DNA from: Psychromarinibacter sediminicola
GTDB taxonomy: Bacteria; Pseudomonadota; Alphaproteobacteria; Rhodobacterales; Rhodobacteraceae
Assembly: GCF_029168335.1 (NCBI RefSeq)
Contig: NZ_JARGYC010000008.1
Location: 1-64,000 of the forward strand
DNA length: 64,000 bases
Direction: 5' to 3'
Positions 1-9,357 of the stretch are shown piece after piece. A program made the position numbers and the translations under genes. Positions within the stretch are counted from its first letter, which is position 1. Every line of letters begins with the position of its first letter. A model generated the notes under the pieces. The model worked only from the letters and a program-made list of their open reading frames with translations, had not been told where the DNA came from and made no database searches.

Positions 1-78
1 CCGCCGGGGCGCGGTCGAGCTTTGCGATGCCGGAGACATAAGCATGTATGTCGAACACTTGGCACCGTCCTCGCCAGT

Positions 79-107
79 AGCGCCGCCCCGGTGGGCGGGG
101 CGGCGCT
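79..107. terminator. GC-rich hairpin between the window edge and dusA
   Basis: Two 11-base arms (AGCGCCGCCCC and its complement) enclose a 7-base loop, so a very stable stem can form. No T-run follows on either strand, so an intrinsic terminator role is uncertain. It lies about 150 bases past the dusA stop on the dusA strand. The remaining bases of 1-259 show no convincing gene. Confidence 0.3.
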
Positions 108-259
108 GCACGGCGTTCCGCCGCGCGACGCAGGTGGAAATGTCCCACGGCTGATCCAATGTCCTATCGCGCGGACACCCGCGGCCCTGTTAGCGCTATC
201 CACATAAAAATCAGCGCCTTAGCCCCCTGCCCAACCTCGGACACCCTCGGACACCCGCC

Positions 260-1258
260 TCAGGAGGCCCGTTTCTCCCCCTCCGGCTCCACCTCCGCCA
301 GCGCCGCGTCCAGCAGCGCCACGCCGGCCCCCGGCCGGTGCGCCCCCTCGCTCAGCACCCGCCGCCAGCCCCGCGCCCCCGGCCGGCCGGCGAACAGCCC
401 CAGCATGTGCCGCGTCACCTGATGCAGCCGCCCGCCCTCGGCCAGATGCGCCGCGATATAGGGCTTCATCAGCTCGACGGCCTCCTCCGCCCGCGCCAGC
501 GGCGGCGGCTCGCCCCAGATCGCCCGGTCCGCCTCCAACAGGATGTCGGCCGGGCGATGATAGGCCGCCCGCCCGATCATCACCCCGTCCACCCCCTGCG
601 CCAGATGCGCCCGCGCCTCCTCCAGCGACCCGATCCCGCCATTGACCGAGACGTGAAGCTCCGGGAACTCGGCCTTCATCCGGTAGACGAGGTCATAGTC
701 CAGGGGCGGCACCTCGCGGTTCTCCTTCGGGCTCAGCCCCTGCAGCCACGCCTTGCGCGCATGGATCGTCACCCGCCGCACGCCCGCGTCGCGGATCGTC
801 TCCAGGAAGGCCGGCAGCACTTCCTCGGGGGCCTGCGCGTCCACCCCGATCCGGCATTTCACCGTGACCTCCACCGGTTGCGCCGCGACCATCGCCGCCA
901 CGCAGTCGGCCACCAGCGCCGGCTGCTCCATCAGAACGGCGCCGAAGCACCCCGACTGCACCCGGTCCGACGGGCAGCCGACATTCAGGTTGATCTCGTC
1001 ATAGCCCGCCTCCGCCGCCATCCGCGCCGCCGCCGCCAGTTCCCCGGGCTCCGCTCCGCCCAGCTGCACCGCCACCGGATGCTCGGCCGGATCGAACCGC
1101 AACAGATGCCGCGCCCCGCCCCGCACCAGCGCCGCCGCCGTCACCATCTCGGTGTAAAGCAGGGCATTCCGGCTGAGGAGCCGATGCAGGTACCGACAGT
1201 GGCGGTCGGTCCAGTCCATCATGGGCGCAACGGAAAGTCTGTTATTCGCTTCAGTCAT
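260..1258 (-). CDS. dusA: tRNA-dihydrouridine(20/20a) synthase DusA
   Basis: This flavoprotein reduces uridines 20/20a in the tRNA D-loop to dihydrouridine with NADPH and FMN. The 332-residue length is normal for DusA. The N-terminal APMMDWTDRHCR segment (residues 11-22), the NVGCPSDR motif (92-99) and the proton-donating cysteine in QSGCFGA (Cys104) are the family hallmarks. CRIGVD, VNGGI and GRAAYHRP follow in the expected order of the FMN-binding TIM barrel. The protein is cytoplasmic. It stands alone on the minus strand and is followed by the sulfatase island. DusB and DusC are less likely because the N-terminal segment and GCPSDRVQSG context are DusA-specific. Confidence 0.95.
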   Translation of the reverse strand: MTEANNRLSVAPMMDWTDRHCRYLHRLLSRNALLYTEMVTAAALVRGGARHLLRFDPAEHPVAVQLGGAEPGELAAAARMAAEAGYDEINLNVGCPSDRVQSGCFGAVLMEQPALVADCVAAMVAAQPVEVTVKCRIGVDAQAPEEVLPAFLETIRDAGVRRVTIHARKAWLQGLSPKENREVPPLDYDLVYRMKAEFPELHVSVNGGIGSLEEARAHLAQGVDGVMIGRAAYHRPADILLEADRAIWGEPPPLARAEEAVELMKPYIAAHLAEGGRLHQVTRHMLGLFAGRPGARGWRRVLSEGAHRPGAGVALLDAALAEVEPEGEKRAS

Positions 1259-1826
1259 CTAGACGCGCTTCTTAAGGCACAGGATGGGCGGGCGGGCGGA
1301 CGCTGCCGACAGGCCTGCGGCTCATGTCAGATCGTTTCTCAAGATGAAAGCTCCAACGTCACTCAAGACCACTCTTCCGCCTGCGATCCGGTTCAGGACA
1401 CACGCGCCCTTCATTGAGGGTTGCACGACCCGGGCGATCATATCCCCGCAACGCGCATATTCAAACGCGCCGGTTCCGGGCCAAAGGGAGCGCCTGGGGC
1501 AGCGGGATCCGTGACCCGGGTTGCCGTCATGAATTCGAAGAGCGGCCCGCGCCGTCCGTCGTGAAGGACCGGATCGTCCGAACGGCGCCTTCGAAGGCCT
1601 TGCCCTCGGCATCGGCAAGCGCCGCAGCGACAAGGCGCGGTTCACCCTGCGGCATCGCTCCGGGTCCCGACCAGCATCGTGGCCATGGTCCGGTGGCGCC
1701 GCGCGGACCTGTCGTTCCGCGACACGCCGGCCGGATCAACAGCCATGCGAGCGATGCCAGCGGAGGCGAGACTTGGATGCCCAGGAGCAAGCCCGTCAGG
1801 GCTGTCCAAACGGACGCCGCTGACCG
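1259..1826. other. 568-bp intergenic stretch, no recognisable gene
   Basis: No reading frame here matches a known family. A 42-codon minus-strand frame (about 1527-1655) has a fairly natural amino-acid mix with Glu, Asp, Lys and Ile, unlike the Arg/Pro-rich shadow frames around it. It has no clear ribosome-binding site and was not recognised. The dusA promoter should lie near the 1259 end. The stretch may hold decayed coding sequence at the edge of the sulfatase island. Confidence 0.4.
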
Positions 1827-3368
1827 CTATCGCGCGCTTCCCGGCCCGGCCAGAAGCGTTTCGCTGTCATGTTCGGGCACATCGCCGATCTCGGCCATCT
1901 TCGCGTCCAGCTTTTTCAGCATGGCGGCGAAGACCTCGGCATGGTCCGGATCGTCCGCGAGGTTGTGCTGCTCGTGCGGGTCGGTCTCGCAGTCGAACAG
2001 CTCCCATTCCGGCGCCTCGTCGCCCGGGTTGGCGCCGATCTGGCCGAGCGGATCGTTGTACCAGTGGATCAGCTTGTAGCGCGCATCGCGGAGTCCGTAA
2101 TGCGCGAACGCATTGTGGATCTCGTCCTTGTGCATCCAGTAGCGGTGATACGCCACGTCCTGCCAGTCGCCGCCCGCCGTCTCCTCGAACAGGGGCCGCA
2201 GGGACGTGCCCTGCATGTAGCTCGGCACGGCCTCGTCCGCGTAATCGAGGAAGGTCGGGGCAAAGTCGACATTGGTCGCGATCCCCTGCGAGACCGTGCC
2301 CGCCCGGATGCCCTTTGGATAGCGCACGAGAAACGGCATCTGGAGGCTTTCTTCATACATGAACCGCTTGTCGAACCAACCGTGCTCGCCCAGGAAGAAG
2401 CCCTGGTCGGAGGTGTAGACGACGATGGTGTCCTCGGCGAGACCCGCGCGGTCGAGATGGTCGAGAAGGCGCCCGACATTCTCGTCGATCCCCGCGATGG
2501 TGCGCAGATAGCGTTTGACGTAGCGCTGGTACTTGAACAGGTCGAGCTCGCGCTTCGTCTCGAACCGGAAAGGTTCGCCCGTGGCGCGATCTATCAGCAC
2601 CAGCCCCTCGGGATCGTCGGGCACCTTGCGCTGAAGCGATCCCGGCTTTTCCTGCATGCCGACCTCCGCGCCCCCTTCGGGCAGCACCAGCCCGAGATCC
2701 TCGTAGGTCATGTCGATCCGGACCCGCATCTTCGCCGCCGCGGCCGCGGCCGCGCGGTCGGAATAGTCGTCGTCATAGGTCTCCGGCACCGGCAGGTCGT
2801 CGACATAGAGATCGGCGTGCCGCGGATGCGGAACGAAGGGCCGGTGCGGCGCCTTGTGATGGCACATCATGAAGAACGGCCGGTCGGGATCGCGCCGGTC
2901 GATGAAGTCGATGCACTGGTCGGTGATGATGTCCGAGGCGTAGCCCGGCACCGCGCGTTCGCCCTCGGCGTCGATCATCACCGGATCGAAATAGTCGCCC
3001 TGCCCCGGCAGAACCGACCATTCGTCGAAGCCCGAGGGCTCGTGCGCCCTGCCCTCGCCCAGATGCCATTTCCCGAAGATCGCGGTCTGATAGCCGGCGC
3101 GGCGCATGTGCTTGGCGACGTTGGGCAACCGGTTGTCGAGATGGGTGTCCAGCGTGGTGACCAGGTTCACGTGGTTGTAGGTGCCGGTGAGGATCGAGGC
3201 CCGGCTCGGCGTGCAGATCGAGTTCGTGACGTAGCAATGATCGAGCCGCATCCCCTCCTGCGCCAGCCGGTCGATGTTCGGGGTGCGGTTCAGGCCGGAG
3301 CCATAGGCCGAGATGGCATTCGCGGCATGGTCGACGGACATGATGAACAGGATGTTGGGCGCGGTCAT
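1827..3368 (-). CDS. Type I sulfatase (cytoplasmic, CTPSR)
   Basis: The 513-residue protein is an alkaline-phosphatase-superfamily sulfatase that hydrolyses a sulfate monoester. The formylglycine motif is C52-T-P-S-R56, so Cys52 should be oxidised to formylglycine by the FGE encoded at 13377-14336. The N-terminal strand carries the metal-ligand region SVDHAANAISAYGSG. A later YTSDQGFFLGEHGW segment supplies the other metal ligands, as in choline-sulfatase and heparan-sulfatase relatives. There is no signal peptide, so it should act in the cytoplasm on an imported substrate. No obvious Shine-Dalgarno precedes the ATG, but the start overlaps the stop of an upstream minus-strand frame as ATGA. 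The natural substrate is unknown; the adjacent sugar-type ABC importer suggests a sulfated carbohydrate. Confidence 0.9.
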   Translation of the reverse strand: MTAPNILFIMSVDHAANAISAYGSGLNRTPNIDRLAQEGMRLDHCYVTNSICTPSRASILTGTYNHVNLVTTLDTHLDNRLPNVAKHMRRAGYQTAIFGKWHLGEGRAHEPSGFDEWSVLPGQGDYFDPVMIDAEGERAVPGYASDIITDQCIDFIDRRDPDRPFFMMCHHKAPHRPFVPHPRHADLYVDDLPVPETYDDDYSDRAAAAAAAKMRVRIDMTYEDLGLVLPEGGAEVGMQEKPGSLQRKVPDDPEGLVLIDRATGEPFRFETKRELDLFKYQRYVKRYLRTIAGIDENVGRLLDHLDRAGLAEDTIVVYTSDQGFFLGEHGWFDKRFMYEESLQMPFLVRYPKGIRAGTVSQGIATNVDFAPTFLDYADEAVPSYMQGTSLRPLFEETAGGDWQDVAYHRYWMHKDEIHNAFAHYGLRDARYKLIHWYNDPLGQIGANPGDEAPEWELFDCETDPHEQHNLADDPDHAEVFAAMLKKLDAKMAEIGDVPEHDSETLLAGPGSAR

Positions 3369-3652
3369 GGGCTTGGTCTCGACTGGTTCGGGTGGGGGCG
3401 TGTTGTCGAAGGCGACGCGGACGCCCGGGGTGCTGGCGGCCCTGTCTGGAGCGGGGTCGGAGCGGCGTCAGGTCGGCGCAGGTCCGGTCTGCAGGGCCGA
3501 CCAGAGGCGGGATGACCGGCGGCGCGGCATGGCCATCCGTGATCGTGTCGCCAACCGCCGGCGCGCTCGGGACCGACGTGAAGGCGCGTCCGCCGCGCGA
3601 CCCCGACCGGCGTCACCGCCGCCGCGGCCGCCAGGGCTGCCGTCCTCCGCAT
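3365..3652 (-). pseudogene. Possible remnant of a secreted-protein gene between two sulfatases
   Basis: A strong GGGAGGAGACC ribosome-binding site at about 3661-3671 is followed by an ATG and a classic signal-peptide-like start (MRRTAALAAAAAVTPVG). After about 20 codons the frame becomes Arg/Pro/Gly-rich and resembles no protein. It runs 95 codons, and its stop overlaps the start of the sulfatase at 1827-3368 (ATGA). The picture fits an operonic gene, perhaps a binding protein or other exported protein, that lost its body by deletion or frameshift. An unusual short secreted protein or a chance frame is possible. Confidence 0.25.
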
Positions 3653-3691
3653 GCTCGTCTGGTCTCCTCCCATTTCCGTGCCGCGACCGCC

Positions 3692-5252
3692 TCACATTCG
3701 GCTTCGGGCTGCCGGGGATGGCGGCGTCACCGGCTTTCCCTCCGGCGTGATCGCGTACCAGCCATAGGCCTCGTCCGGCGTGTCGAGGCCACGCAGGATG
3801 GCGCCCAGGGCCGTGTAGAGCCGGTCCTCCACCGCGGCGTCGCGGATCGGGGCTGTCTGGCCGGGATCGTGCCGGAGGTCGTACAGCGCAAAGCCCTGGT
3901 CCTCGAATGTCTGGCCGTCGTGGTTGGGCACGCGCATCGCGTCCGGCAACGCCTTGATCCGCATCAGCGGCATCTCCTTGCTGAAGTCGAATGGCGGTGC
4001 CATCTCGGCGGTCTTCAACTCGGCCGCGCTGAAGGGCGCGCGCATGCTGCGGGTTCAGCGTGTATTCGAAGAGCCCCTCGCCCAGCGTATCCGGAGGATA
4101 GTGGAACATCACGTATCGCCCGTCCGTCACCCCCAGCGGCCCGCCGAAGACTCCGAAGGCGACAACCCGTTCGTCCCGATCCGCCTCGCCGCGGAGATGC
4201 GGCATCAGCGACCGTGCCCGGACCTCGGCGGGGATATCGCAGCCGAAGATGTCGAGGATCGTCGGCATCAGGTCCGGCGTCTGGGTCACGGCATCACAGC
4301 GCTGGCCCGCCCGGTCCGGCAGATCGGGGTGATGAATGAACAGAGGGATGTGGGTCACTTCCTCGTAATAGGGCATTCGGCACTTGCCCCACCATTCGTG
4401 TTCCGACAGCAGGAATCCGTGGTCCGTCGACAGGATCAGCGCGGTGTCCTGCCACAGATCGTGCTCGTCGAAGTAGTCGAGGAGCCGCCCGAGATAGTCG
4501 TCGCACATTCGGACGAGCGCGGCATAGTTCGCCCGAATCTCGGCGATCTCGTCGGGCGTCTCGGTCACGCGCTTGTAGTCCGGCCAGTTCAGGACGGGGC
4601 CCTCATAGGCGCTGTCGCCTTCCTTGCGGAAGCGGTCGGGCGCGAAGAACGGCTCGTGCGGGTCGAAGAGCTCCAGCTGCAACAGCCAGTTGTCGCTGCC
4701 GCGGTTGGTGTCCAGGAACTCCCGCGCGGCGGCGAAGCATCGCGGCGTCGGCTGATCCGCCTCTGCGGCCATGTGCTCGACATTGACCAGGTGGTGCAGC
4801 CGCGCCGGCTTCTTCGCCGGATCGTAGTGGGGGGCCGCGTAGCGCCGGGCGAAATCGTCGAGCGGCGGCGCCACCATGGCCTTCCAGGGGTCGTATTCCT
4901 GTCCGCGCACGAAGTCCCAGGAGCTATAGCGGGTATGATAGCCGGCGCCGCCATCCTCGAAATAGTGGAAATGGTCGGTGACCAGATGGCTGTAGGTGCC
5001 GCCGGCCTTCAGGATCTGGGCGAAGGAATTGTCATAGGGTTCGAGCGGTCCCCAGCTGCGGTGCATGAAGCTGACGCGGCCGGTCTGCATGTCGCGGCGG
5101 GCGGGCATGCAGGGCATGCTGCCGACATAGTGGCGGTCGAAGGTCACCGAGCGATCCGCGAGGCGCTGGAAATTCGGAGTCTCGAGTCCCCCGCCGTAGC
5201 TCTGCAGAGCCAGGCGATTCAGCGAGTCGAACAGAACGAACACCAGTCTCAC
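3692..5252 (-). pseudogene. Type I sulfatase interrupted by a frameshift
   Basis: Reading from 5252, the protein is a sulfatase closely related to the one at 5531-7051. It has an LFDSLNR metal-ligand start, a C48-M-P-A-R52 formylglycine motif and a LSTDHGFLLSEHEWWGK metal-binding block. Near 4046 the frame fails just after EYTLNPQH. The expected C-terminal part (APPFDFSKEMPL onward) resumes in another frame from 4045 and ends with a TGA at 3692-3694. The paralogue reads through this region without a break. The shift equals loss of one AT from a CATATG. Without it the product would be about 520 residues. It is either a real pseudogene, a programmed or tolerated shift, or a sequencing error. 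Upstream it is divergent from the intact paralogue. Confidence 0.85.
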
Positions 5253-5530
5253 GGCGGCTCTCCTCCTTAGGCGGCCAACCTTCCGCCCAAGCTGGTATCA
5301 AGCTTCCGTTAACCTAACCAATTCCAAAACGACCCGTCGCGATAACCTGCATCTATGCGAAGTCTGCGCCATGACCGCCCGGGCGCGCCTCGCCTCCCGG
5401 GCGGCGTGCCGCGACGGCCGCGACCGGCGGGATCGACAGGATATCCCGAAGTTATCGCCTGGATGCATATCGGAATTACTCAATAAGGCGCATCCCGTGT
5501 ACGGCATACGAACGGAGGAGGAGGATATCC
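5253..5530. promoter_or_regulatory. Divergent promoter region of two sulfatases with two candidate LysR boxes
   Basis: This 278-bp gap must hold promoters for both divergent sulfatase genes. It contains two 15-bp boxes of the form ATAnCCYnnnnYTAT: ATAACCTGCATCTAT at 5342-5356 and ATATCCCGAAGTTAT at 5441-5455. Both fit the T-N11-A rule of LysR-type regulators. A third copy precedes the LysR gene at 12456. The forward sulfatase has a strong GGAGGAGGA ribosome-binding site just before 5531. Regulation by that LysR protein is inferred. Confidence 0.55.
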
Positions 5531-7051
5531 ATGCGAACCGTCCTGGTCTTGCTGGACAGTCTGAACCGGCTCGCCCTTGGAGCGTATGGCGGAACCGAGG
5601 TCGCGACCCCGAATATCGACCGGTTCGCCGCGCGGGCTCTGACCTTCGATTCCCACTATGTCGGTTCCCTGCCCTGCATGCCGGCGCGGCGCGATCTGCA
5701 CACCGGGCGGCTGAACTTCATGCACCGCTCGTGGGGGCCGCTCGAGCCGTTCGACAATTCGATGCCCAGGAGTCTCGGCCAGGCGGGCACCTACACGCAT
5801 CTGGTGACCGATCACTTCCATTATTTCGAGGACGGCGGCGCAAACTACCACACGCGCTACGCGACATGGGATCTGGTCCGGGGGCAGGAATACGACACCT
5901 GGAAGGCCAAGGTCGCCCCGGATCTCGAACGCTACGGGCGGGAGTTCTCCGACCGTCACTACAATGACGGCGCGCGGACCCGGCTGCAGCACCAGATCAA
6001 CCGGGACCATATCCGCGACGAGGCGGACCATCCCGGCCCGCAATGCTTCGACAAGGCGCTCGAATTCCTCGACGAGAACCGGGAGGCGCAGGACTGGCTG
6101 CTCCAGATCGAGTGCTTCGATCCGCACGAGCCGTTCTTCGTGCCCGAGGGATACAAGGCGGCCCTGCCCCCCTCGGGGTATGACGGTCCGGTCCTCGACT
6201 GGCCGCGCTACGGACCCTGCGACGACACGCCCGAGGAGATCGCCGAGATCCGCCGCAACTACCATGCGCTCGTCGCGATGTGCGACGCGCATTTCGGCCG
6301 GTTGCTCGACTATTTCGACCGCCACGATCTGTGGGACGACACCGCGCTGATCCTGACGACGGATCACGGCTTTCTCCTGGGCGAGCACGAGTGGTGGGGC
6401 AAGAACATCCCGCCCTATTTCGAGGAAATCAGCCATATCCCGTTGATCATGCACGTGCCCGGCCGCGGCGATCTTGCCGCGACGCGCACGGAGCAGACGA
6501 CGCAGACGACGGACCTGATGCCGACCCTGCTGGACCTGCACGGCGCCGACATGCCGCCAGAGGTGCGGGGCCGGTCGCTTCTGCGGCTGGTCGACGAGCC
6601 CGAGGACCGGATCGCCGTCTTCGGCCAGTTCGGCGGGCCCATCGGCGCCAGCGACGGGCGGCATGCGCTTTATCTCTATCCCGACCGGATGGAGGAGTCG
6701 GGGCTCCACGAATACACGCTGATGCCGTCGCATCTGAAACTGCCCTTCGGCACCGACGAACTGGCAGCGGCGACGCTCGTGCCACCGTTCGACTTCACCA
6801 AGGGCGTGCCCCTTCTGCGCGTGCCGGCCGCGCCGGGCCAGACGAAGCGTCCGCCCGGCGCCGCGCGGGAGCTGCTGGCGTCTTTCGGAACGATGCTCTT
6901 CGATCTCGTGGCCGATCCGCAGCAGATGACGCCGATCCATTGCGAGGCCGCCATGCACCGCCTGACGGCCGCCATCGTCGATACGCTCGACGCGCACGAT
7001 GCGCCGGCCGAGCTCTACGACCGCTTTGCTCTCAGGAGCCGAGCGACCTGA
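5531..7051 (+). CDS. Type I sulfatase (cytoplasmic, CMPAR), intact paralogue
   Basis: This 506-residue alkaline-phosphatase-superfamily enzyme should cleave a sulfate monoester. The formylglycine motif is C49-M-P-A-R53. LLDSLNR at the N-terminus and LTTDHGFLLGEHEWWGK in the middle supply metal and sulfate ligands. It aligns nearly end to end with the frameshifted sulfatase at 3692-5252, so the two arose by duplication with divergent placement. There is no signal peptide. It opens an operon running through the ABC importer genes to the DUF4432 gene, with about 30 bp to the binding-protein gene. This layout links substrate import to desulfation in the cytoplasm. The exact substrate is not readable from sequence. 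A phosphonate/phosphodiester hydrolase of the same fold is a less likely alternative. Confidence 0.92.
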   Translation: MRTVLVLLDSLNRLALGAYGGTEVATPNIDRFAARALTFDSHYVGSLPCMPARRDLHTGRLNFMHRSWGPLEPFDNSMPRSLGQAGTYTHLVTDHFHYFEDGGANYHTRYATWDLVRGQEYDTWKAKVAPDLERYGREFSDRHYNDGARTRLQHQINRDHIRDEADHPGPQCFDKALEFLDENREAQDWLLQIECFDPHEPFFVPEGYKAALPPSGYDGPVLDWPRYGPCDDTPEEIAEIRRNYHALVAMCDAHFGRLLDYFDRHDLWDDTALILTTDHGFLLGEHEWWGKNIPPYFEEISHIPLIMHVPGRGDLAATRTEQTTQTTDLMPTLLDLHGADMPPEVRGRSLLRLVDEPEDRIAVFGQFGGPIGASDGRHALYLYPDRMEESGLHEYTLMPSHLKLPFGTDELAAATLVPPFDFTKGVPLLRVPAAPGQTKRPPGAARELLASFGTMLFDLVADPQQMTPIHCEAAMHRLTAAIVDTLDAHDAPAELYDRFALRSRAT

Positions 7052-7082
7052 AGCGAAACTTCAATGGGAGGAGAAGACGACC

Positions 7083-8381
7083 ATGTCGACCCTCAAGACC
7101 ATTCTCGGAACCACCGCGCTGTCGGTGCTGGCGGGAACCTCGGCGCAGGCCGCGGAAATCGACATGCTCATCAACCAATCGCCCTGGCTCAACGGCTTCA
7201 TCGCGATGGTCGAGGAATACGAGGCGCAGAGCGACAACACGATCAACCTCGACGTGACGCCGTTCGGCGGAATGCTCGAAAAGACGCGCAACTCGGTGCG
7301 CGGGTCTGACGGGCGCTACGACCTCATCGCCCTGAACGCGGCCGGCATGGCCGAGTTCTACGCCGGCGGCTTCCTCGAACCGCTGACGAATATCGACGAC
7401 GGCTTCGCGCTCAACGAGAACATCCTGACCTTTGGCGGCTCGACCGGCTGGGACAGCGAGGCCGGCGGCTTCTCGGAGGATGGCGACCTTCTCGGCGTGC
7501 CGATCAACGGGAACGTCAACGTGCTCTACTACCGGACGGATCTCTACGAGGACGCCGGGCTCGACGTCCCCGAGACCTGGGACGCGCTTCTGTCGAACGC
7601 GAAGGCGCTGGCCTCGGATGATGTCTATGGCTTCGTTCCCCGGGCGGCGCGCGACTCGATCCTCTACAATTTCACGCCGTACATCTTCAGCCACGGCGGA
7701 TCGTTCTTCGCGGACCCGTCGGCGGGCGACTACAACGTGACCATCGCCTCGCCCGAAGCCCTCGCGGCGCTCGAAACCTATATCGAACTGGCGAACGAGG
7801 CCGGCCCGCCCAACTCGGGCGCCGTCGCGCAGGCCGAGCTGATCCAGCTGATGTCCACGGGGCGCGGCGCGCATGCGATCGCCGTGGTCGCGGCCTACCC
7901 GGTGCTGAACGATCCCAACAACTCGATCGTCGCCGGCAAGATCGGGACCGCGCTGATCCCCGCCGCCGAAGGGCATGAGCACGCCTCGGCGGCCGGTCAC
8001 TGGGTGGCGGCGGTCCCCAGGAACGTGTCGGACGAGGCGAAATCCGCCGCGCTCGACTTCCTCGACTGGTTCCAGGCGAAGGAGCAGCAGCTCTACTATG
8101 TCCAGTCGGGCGGCATCCCGGTGCGCGACGATCTTGCGGACTCGGCCGGCGACAACCCGTCCTTCGCCTTCCTGCCCGCCTTCTCCGGCAACGCGGCGGT
8201 GAGCCACATGAACATGCCGCTTCCCGAGGGCAGCCAGATCAAGGACGCGATTTCGCTGTTCCTCAATCAGGCGGTGATCGGCGAGATCACCCCGACCGAG
8301 GCGCTGAACCAGGCGGCCGACGAGATGTACCGCATCCTGACCGAAGCGGGCTACGACATCGACGAGCCATCGAAGCTGTAA
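7083..8381 (+). CDS. ABC transporter substrate-binding protein, sugar type (family 1)
   Basis: The 432-residue protein starts with a Sec signal peptide ending near AQA-AE and then the alternating alpha/beta segments of solute-binding proteins. I place the start at 7083 because a GGGAGGAG ribosome-binding site lies 10 bases upstream and the signal peptide begins there. In-frame codons back to 6999 overlap the sulfatase and have no such site. It should capture the substrate in the periplasm for the permeases at 8446-10187. Family 1 binding proteins mostly bind oligosaccharides or polyols. Placement behind a sulfatase makes a sulfated sugar or related ester the likely ligand. Confidence 0.9.
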   Translation: MSTLKTILGTTALSVLAGTSAQAAEIDMLINQSPWLNGFIAMVEEYEAQSDNTINLDVTPFGGMLEKTRNSVRGSDGRYDLIALNAAGMAEFYAGGFLEPLTNIDDGFALNENILTFGGSTGWDSEAGGFSEDGDLLGVPINGNVNVLYYRTDLYEDAGLDVPETWDALLSNAKALASDDVYGFVPRAARDSILYNFTPYIFSHGGSFFADPSAGDYNVTIASPEALAALETYIELANEAGPPNSGAVAQAELIQLMSTGRGAHAIAVVAAYPVLNDPNNSIVAGKIGTALIPAAEGHEHASAAGHWVAAVPRNVSDEAKSAALDFLDWFQAKEQQLYYVQSGGIPVRDDLADSAGDNPSFAFLPAFSGNAAVSHMNMPLPEGSQIKDAISLFLNQAVIGEITPTEALNQAADEMYRILTEAGYDIDEPSKL

Positions 8382-8445
8382 TACGGCGCGTCCGGTGCGC
8401 CGTGTCCGCGGCGCACCGGTCCAACTTCCGACGGAACCCCTTCCC

Positions 8446-9357
8446 ATGTCCGCAACGACCGCCCAGAGGCGCAACAGGATCTGGCGCTACGGCTCGCTTC
8501 TGCCGGCCGCCCTGCTGCTGATCGTCCTGACGATCTACCCGGTCTTCAACCTCGTCGGCCTCTCGCTGTCGGACGTCGAATGGATCGACGGCCGGGCCGA
8601 CACGAGCTTTACCGGCCTCGACAATTTCGAACAGCTCTTCCAGCACGAGCCGGTCTACTGGGCCGGTGTGCGCAACACGATCGTCTTCGCGGTCTGCGCC
8701 GTCACCGCGCAGATGATCTTTGGCTTCGCGATGGCGCTGGCGGCCCGGCGCGCGTCGGGCTTCGGGCGGGTCGCGCTGACGACGATCTTCCTCATGCCGA
8801 TCGTGATCCCGCCGATCGTCATCGGCGCCATGTGGCGGCTGCTGCTCGGGCGCGATTTCGGCGCGGTGAACACGCTTCTGGGCTATGTCGGGCTGGGGCC
8901 CGTCGATTTCCTCGGCAACCCCGACGTGGCGCTCGCCTCGGTCATCATGGTCGATATCTGGCACTGGACGCCCTTCGTCTTCCTGCTGATGCTGACCGGC
9001 CTGGAAAGCCTCGACGACGAGGTGTTCGAAGCGGCGCGGTTCGACGTGAAGACGAACTGGCAGGAACTGCGCTACGTCACGATCCCGCTGATGATCCCGA
9101 CCATCCTGATCACAGCGGGGCTTCGCATCGTGCTGACGTTCAAGGTCTTCGACGAGGTCTACCTCCTGACCGCGGGCGGCCCGGGCACGGCCACCGAGGT
9201 CATCAACTTCTCGATCTACCGGACCTTCTTCGCGCAGGACCGGGTCGGCGTCGGCTCGGCCATGTCGCTGCTGACGCTGGTGGCGGTCGCCGTTCTGATC
9301 GTTGCCGTGAACCTCGTGATCCGGGCACGACGCAAGGCGAAGGAGATCGCGGAATGA
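8446..9357 (+). CDS. ABC transporter permease, MalF/UgpA type
   Basis: The 303-residue integral membrane protein shows six hydrophobic segments. A cytoplasmic EAA-type loop (EAARFDVKTNW...YVTIPLM) near residue 200 contacts the ATPase. The start at 8446 is chosen over an upstream in-frame codon because it gives the usual short N-terminal tail before the first membrane helix. It is the first of two permeases in the importer and overlaps the next gene by four bases (ATGA), which implies translational coupling. Its role is to form half the translocation pore for the substrate delivered by the binding protein at 7083-8381. Confidence 0.92.
   Translation: MSATTAQRRNRIWRYGSLLPAALLLIVLTIYPVFNLVGLSLSDVEWIDGRADTSFTGLDNFEQLFQHEPVYWAGVRNTIVFAVCAVTAQMIFGFAMALAARRASGFGRVALTTIFLMPIVIPPIVIGAMWRLLLGRDFGAVNTLLGYVGLGPVDFLGNPDVALASVIMVDIWHWTPFVFLLMLTGLESLDDEVFEAARFDVKTNWQELRYVTIPLMIPTILITAGLRIVLTFKVFDEVYLLTAGGPGTATEVINFSIYRTFFAQDRVGVGSAMSLLTLVAVAVLIVAVNLVIRARRKAKEIAE

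Noticed and set aside
1827-3368. Loss of a metal-ligand Asp in the first sulfatase (SVDH instead of DDH).
   Set aside because: In related enzymes the pattern is often V-D-Q or similar with only one Asp, so the visible Asp probably aligns with the essential ligand.
3392-5270. Plus-strand open frames of 315 and 448 codons opposite the frameshifted sulfatase.
   Set aside because: They mirror the sulfatase coding strand and have no motifs of their own.
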